Shown: one piece after another, positions 5,536-7,363 of the stretch
How the letters are laid out: each line of letters starts with the position of its first letter
Numbering within the stretch: the stretch's first letter is position 1
Assembly (NCBI GenBank): GCA_001871755.1
Contig: MNXL01000023.1
Location: 1-7,363, forward strand
Length of the DNA: 7,363 bases
Direction of reading: 5' to 3'
Source: Anaerolineae bacterium CG2_30_64_16
GTDB lineage: Bacteria; Chloroflexota; Anaerolineae; CG2-30-64-16
Position numbers and translations under genes: made by a program
The notes under the pieces: model-generated
What the model was told of the DNA's origin: nothing
Seen by the model: the letters and a program-made list of their open reading frames with translations, nothing else
Databases searched by the model: none

Positions 5536-6099
5536 GTGGCAGTCGAAATTCCTCAGGTTACCCAGGTGCTGGGTGAACGCATCCGACGGCGACGGCAGGA
5601 TCTGGGCTTGACCCTGCGTAAGCTGGGCGAGAAGATCGGCATGACAGCCGGTTACTTGAGCCGCGTGGAAAACCAACAGATCACGCCGTCGCTCGACGCT
5701 TTGCAAGCCATCGCGACTGCGCTCCAGGTGCCGATGTTTTTCTTCCTGAATTCACACCCGAGCGAACCCGTGGTGCGCGCGGGTGAGCGCCGCAAGCTGA
5801 CCTTCCCGGACTTTCGGCTGGGCTATGAGCTCATGACCCCAGAGACGAGTCGCCAGATGATGGTCGTGCTCATCCGATTGCAGCCAGGCGCGCGCCGGAT
5901 TACCCCTCCGCTATCCCAACCTAACGAGCAGTGGATGTTCGTGCTGGAGGGGCGAATGACCATCAACGTGGATGGCGCCATTTACCATCTGGAGAAACAC
6001 GACAGCATCTACTACGACGGCAACCGGCTGCGGGAGTTCGCCTGCGTGGGGGATCAGGAGCTCCAAATCGTCTGTGCGGTCGTGCCACCGGTGCTGTGA
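5536..6099 (+). CDS. XRE-family transcriptional regulator with cupin domain
   Basis: A 187-residue DNA-binding regulator. Residues 12-66 form an XRE helix-turn-helix (ERIRRRRQDLGLTLRKLGEK, then MTAGYLSRVENQ and TPSLDALQAIATAL). Residues about 105-187 form a cupin sensor barrel (QPNEQWMFVLEGRMTINVDG). The cupin lacks the histidines of the metal site: S127/N130 stand where HxH is usual and R164/R166 where the second motif has His, so it probably binds an organic ligand or none. The start is the GTG with a GGAGG site 8 bases upstream; a TTG at 5491 would add 15 residues and has no such site. The gene has its own consensus promoter. Regulators of this build often control a neighbouring transport or catabolic operon, here most likely the solute-binding protein downstream and perhaps the hydroxylase genes. 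The ligand is unknown. Confidence 0.92.
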   Translation: MAVEIPQVTQVLGERIRRRRQDLGLTLRKLGEKIGMTAGYLSRVENQQITPSLDALQAIATALQVPMFFFLNSHPSEPVVRAGERRKLTFPDFRLGYELMTPETSRQMMVVLIRLQPGARRITPPLSQPNEQWMFVLEGRMTINVDGAIYHLEKHDSIYYDGNRLREFACVGDQELQIVCAVVPPVL

Positions 6100-6344
6100 G
6101 TATTCTTTGTCTGTTCGATCGCGAAATTTGCGACAACGCGACCGTCTGTGACTTCGACGAGTTTGTCGGCCGAAGCGGGTTGCGGTGAGCCATCAGTGGA
6201 GGTGAAGAGTCTCCTCGTCAGCCGAGGCAGTGCCAGGCGATATCCCTGCCCTGGACAAACGAGAGGACACCGGGTTATGAAGCACGTATGTTGAAGGAGG
6301 TGACAGATCAGTAGATAACATGTCTCACGTTGCATCGTATCGCA

Positions 6345-6362
6345 TGTCAACCTAAGTCGACA
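6345..6362. promoter_or_regulatory. Candidate operator dyad before the transporter gene
   Basis: TGTCAAC (6345-6351) and GTCGACA (6356-6362) form a 7-bp dyad with one mismatch around CTAA. The half-sites resemble those of the dyad at 5332-5350 (shared form TGT-x-x-AC and GTC-x-ACA), but the spacer is 4 bases here against 5 there, which weakens the idea of one common operator. It ends 10 bases before the ribosome binding site. Confidence 0.25.
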
Positions 6363-6372
6363 GTGCTCAGGC

Positions 6373-6380
6373 AAGGAGGA
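6373..6380 (+). promoter_or_regulatory. Ribosome binding site of the solute-binding protein
   Basis: AAGGAGGA lies 8 bases before the ATG at 6389. It is a near-ideal site and the strongest in the window, as expected for an abundant binding protein. Confidence 0.85.
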
Positions 6381-6388
6381 TAGCTGTC

Positions 6389-7363
6389 ATGAAGCGCAAC
6401 CTGTTTCTGACTACAATCGTTTTGCTGTTTGCCCTGGTGGTAGGGGCTTGTGCCGCGCCGACCGCCGCGCCGACCGCCGCGCCGCAAGTCGCTCCTACCG
6501 CTGCACCACCGGCTGCCACGCCTGTCCCTCAAGTGCGGGATGTGGTTAGCTGGTATCAGTACGACCAGAACAACGTGGATCCCGCCAGTGACGAACGCGT
6601 GGGGAACGAGTATCTCCGCAAGACCATCCCCCTCTTCAACCAGGCGTTTGCGGGAAAGTGGAACTGGGTAAACCAGCCCAAGGCCTTTGACAAGATGACG
6701 GCCGAACTGGTGGCGGCCGTGCAGGCCGGCGGTGAGGTGCCCGATCTCTATGAACTCAGCAACAGTCAAGATCTGGTCTCCTTCTACAAGAACGGGACAC
6801 TCCAGGATCTGACGGCGTGGGCCCAGGCGCAGGCGTGGTATGCTGATCTTGACCCCAGCGGCATAGAGGGCTGCAAGGGGCCGGACGATAAGCTCTACTG
6901 CATTCCGTTGTCCCAACGGCCTCAGCTCGTGTATGTGTGGAAGGACCGTTTCCCCAACGGCTATCCGGAGACGCCGGAAGAATTCATGACGGAAGCCGAG
7001 CGGTTGAAAGCAGAGGGACTGTATGCCATGACTTTCTTCGGCTCGACCGACAAAGGCGGCGAAGGCCTGACGCGCGCCATCTGGACGACGATCGCCTCCT
7101 TCGGCGGCAGTCTCGATGACGGCCAGGGCAAGATGCTGCTCAACACGCCCGAGAATGTCGCCGCGATCGAGTTTCTGCGTACCATCGTGGCGAAAGGCTA
7201 CGTACCCGAGATCGCCTTCGCCGGCGGCTTCCAGGAAGAGGAAGCCTTCAAGGACGCTTCGGCCGGCTCGTTCCCCACGGGCCTGTTCGGCTATCGCTAC
7301 GTAAATCCGCTCACGGCCCCCAGCGGCAAGAAGTACGCCAAGGGCAATCAGGAGGACATGCTT
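6389..7363 (+). CDS. ABC-transporter solute-binding lipoprotein (3' end missing)
   Basis: The first 325 residues of an extracellular solute-binding protein of the family-1 (sugar-type) fold; the reading frame is open to the window edge, so the C-terminal part, perhaps 100 residues, is missing. A basic start (MKRN) and hydrophobic segment 5-20 end in the lipobox VGAC, with C21 as the lipid-attached residue. A flexible Ala/Pro/Thr linker (22-48) follows. The binding domain starts near residue 50 (VVSWYQYDQNN), with family-like stretches TIPLFNQAF, MTAELVAAVQAGGEVPDLYEL and ETPEEFMTEAERLKAEGL. The protein should be held outside the membrane and deliver its ligand to an ABC permease, probably encoded just beyond the window. 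The family also contains binders of non-sugar compounds, so the ligand is open. The regulator upstream probably controls it. Confidence 0.9.
   Translation, partial: MKRNLFLTTIVLLFALVVGACAAPTAAPTAAPQVAPTAAPPAATPVPQVRDVVSWYQYDQNNVDPASDERVGNEYLRKTIPLFNQAFAGKWNWVNQPKAFDKMTAELVAAVQAGGEVPDLYELSNSQDLVSFYKNGTLQDLTAWAQAQAWYADLDPSGIEGCKGPDDKLYCIPLSQRPQLVYVWKDRFPNGYPETPEEFMTEAERLKAEGLYAMTFFGSTDKGGEGLTRAIWTTIASFGGSLDDGQGKMLLNTPENVAAIEFLRTIVAKGYVPEIAFAGGFQEEEAFKDASAGSFPTGLFGYRYVNPLTAPSGKKYAKGNQEDML
6452..6484. repeat. 12-bp tandem repeat encoding the lipoprotein linker
   Basis: The unit GCCGCGCCGACC occurs at 6452-6463 and 6464-6475, followed by a 9-base partial copy. It encodes AAPT repeats directly after the lipid-attached cysteine. 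Changes in copy number would alter linker length without shifting the frame. Confidence 0.85.

Larger units (their letters stand above)
6100..6388. other. Spacer between regulator and transporter gene
   Basis: This 289-base stretch has no convincing gene and no clear terminator; the best short stem is CCTCG/CGAGG at 6213-6227. A weak promoter is possible (TTGAAG 6291-6296, TAACAT 6316-6321, 19-bp spacer). AAGGAGGTGA at 6294-6303 is a perfect Shine-Dalgarno-like sequence, but the nearest ATG (6320) is 16 bases away and opens only 11 codons. A dyad TGTCAAC/GTCGACA at 6345-6362 resembles the one beside the regulator's promoter. Confidence 0.5.

Noticed and set aside
5398..5576. Small gene in the regulator's leader, 59 codons from ATG 5398
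   Set aside because: There is no ribosome binding site, it overlaps the start of the regulator in another frame, and the peptide ends in low-complexity Gly/Ser sequence.
6131..6165. CGACAA...TTGTCG inverted repeat after the regulator gene
   Set aside because: The arms are short, the loop is more than 20 bases and no T-run follows; it is within what chance would give.
6320..6355. 11-codon peptide after AAGGAGGTGA
   Set aside because: The spacing from the Shine-Dalgarno-like sequence to the ATG is 16 bases, too long for normal initiation, and the peptide shows no meaningful composition.

Overview
The window is GC-rich, all genes lie on the + strand, and it looks like bacterial chromosome from a Chloroflexota-type organism (Anaerolineae/Caldilineae-like; moderate confidence). 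The taxon is inferred from style: a lipoprotein with a long Ala-Pro-Thr linker after its lipid-attachment cysteine, and several short repeat types (TTGGTAG/ACCAATCT octamers, CCGCAAT heptamers, short perfect palindromes) that I associate with that phylum. No rRNA, tRNA, CRISPR array or transposase is visible.

Layout. Bases 1-120 hold a palindromic ATTCCCGC-type repeat and the leader of the first gene. Bases 121-3034 encode two subunits of a xanthine dehydrogenase-family molybdenum hydroxylase: a CoxS-like protein with two [2Fe-2S] clusters, then the large molybdopterin-binding subunit. They are separated by a spacer almost filled by an octamer inverted repeat. After a 14-bp perfect hairpin come a membrane-embedded NapH-type polyferredoxin (3237-3983) and, 35 bp later, an M20 metallohydrolase that resembles YgeY (4019-5260). 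A consensus promoter (TTGACA, 18 bp, TATAAT) then starts a second unit: an XRE-cupin regulator (5536-6099) and an ABC-transporter solute-binding lipoprotein (from 6389), which is cut by the window end.

How the genes may work together (inference). The hydroxylase would oxidise a heterocyclic or aldehyde substrate, probably a nucleobase-like compound. No FAD subunit is visible, and the membrane ferredoxin next door could pass the electrons towards the membrane. The YgeY-like hydrolase could cleave an amide or carbamoyl product; YgeY homologues are known neighbours of xanthine-dehydrogenase-like enzymes. The regulator probably controls its own promoter and perhaps the transporter, which would import a substrate.

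The most unusual aspect is how many unrelated short repeats occupy the first 4.5 kb. Two of them lie inside otherwise intact genes and are translated in frame: CCGCAAT heptamers in the molybdenum subunit, and a 12-bp perfect inverted repeat in the M20 hydrolase.
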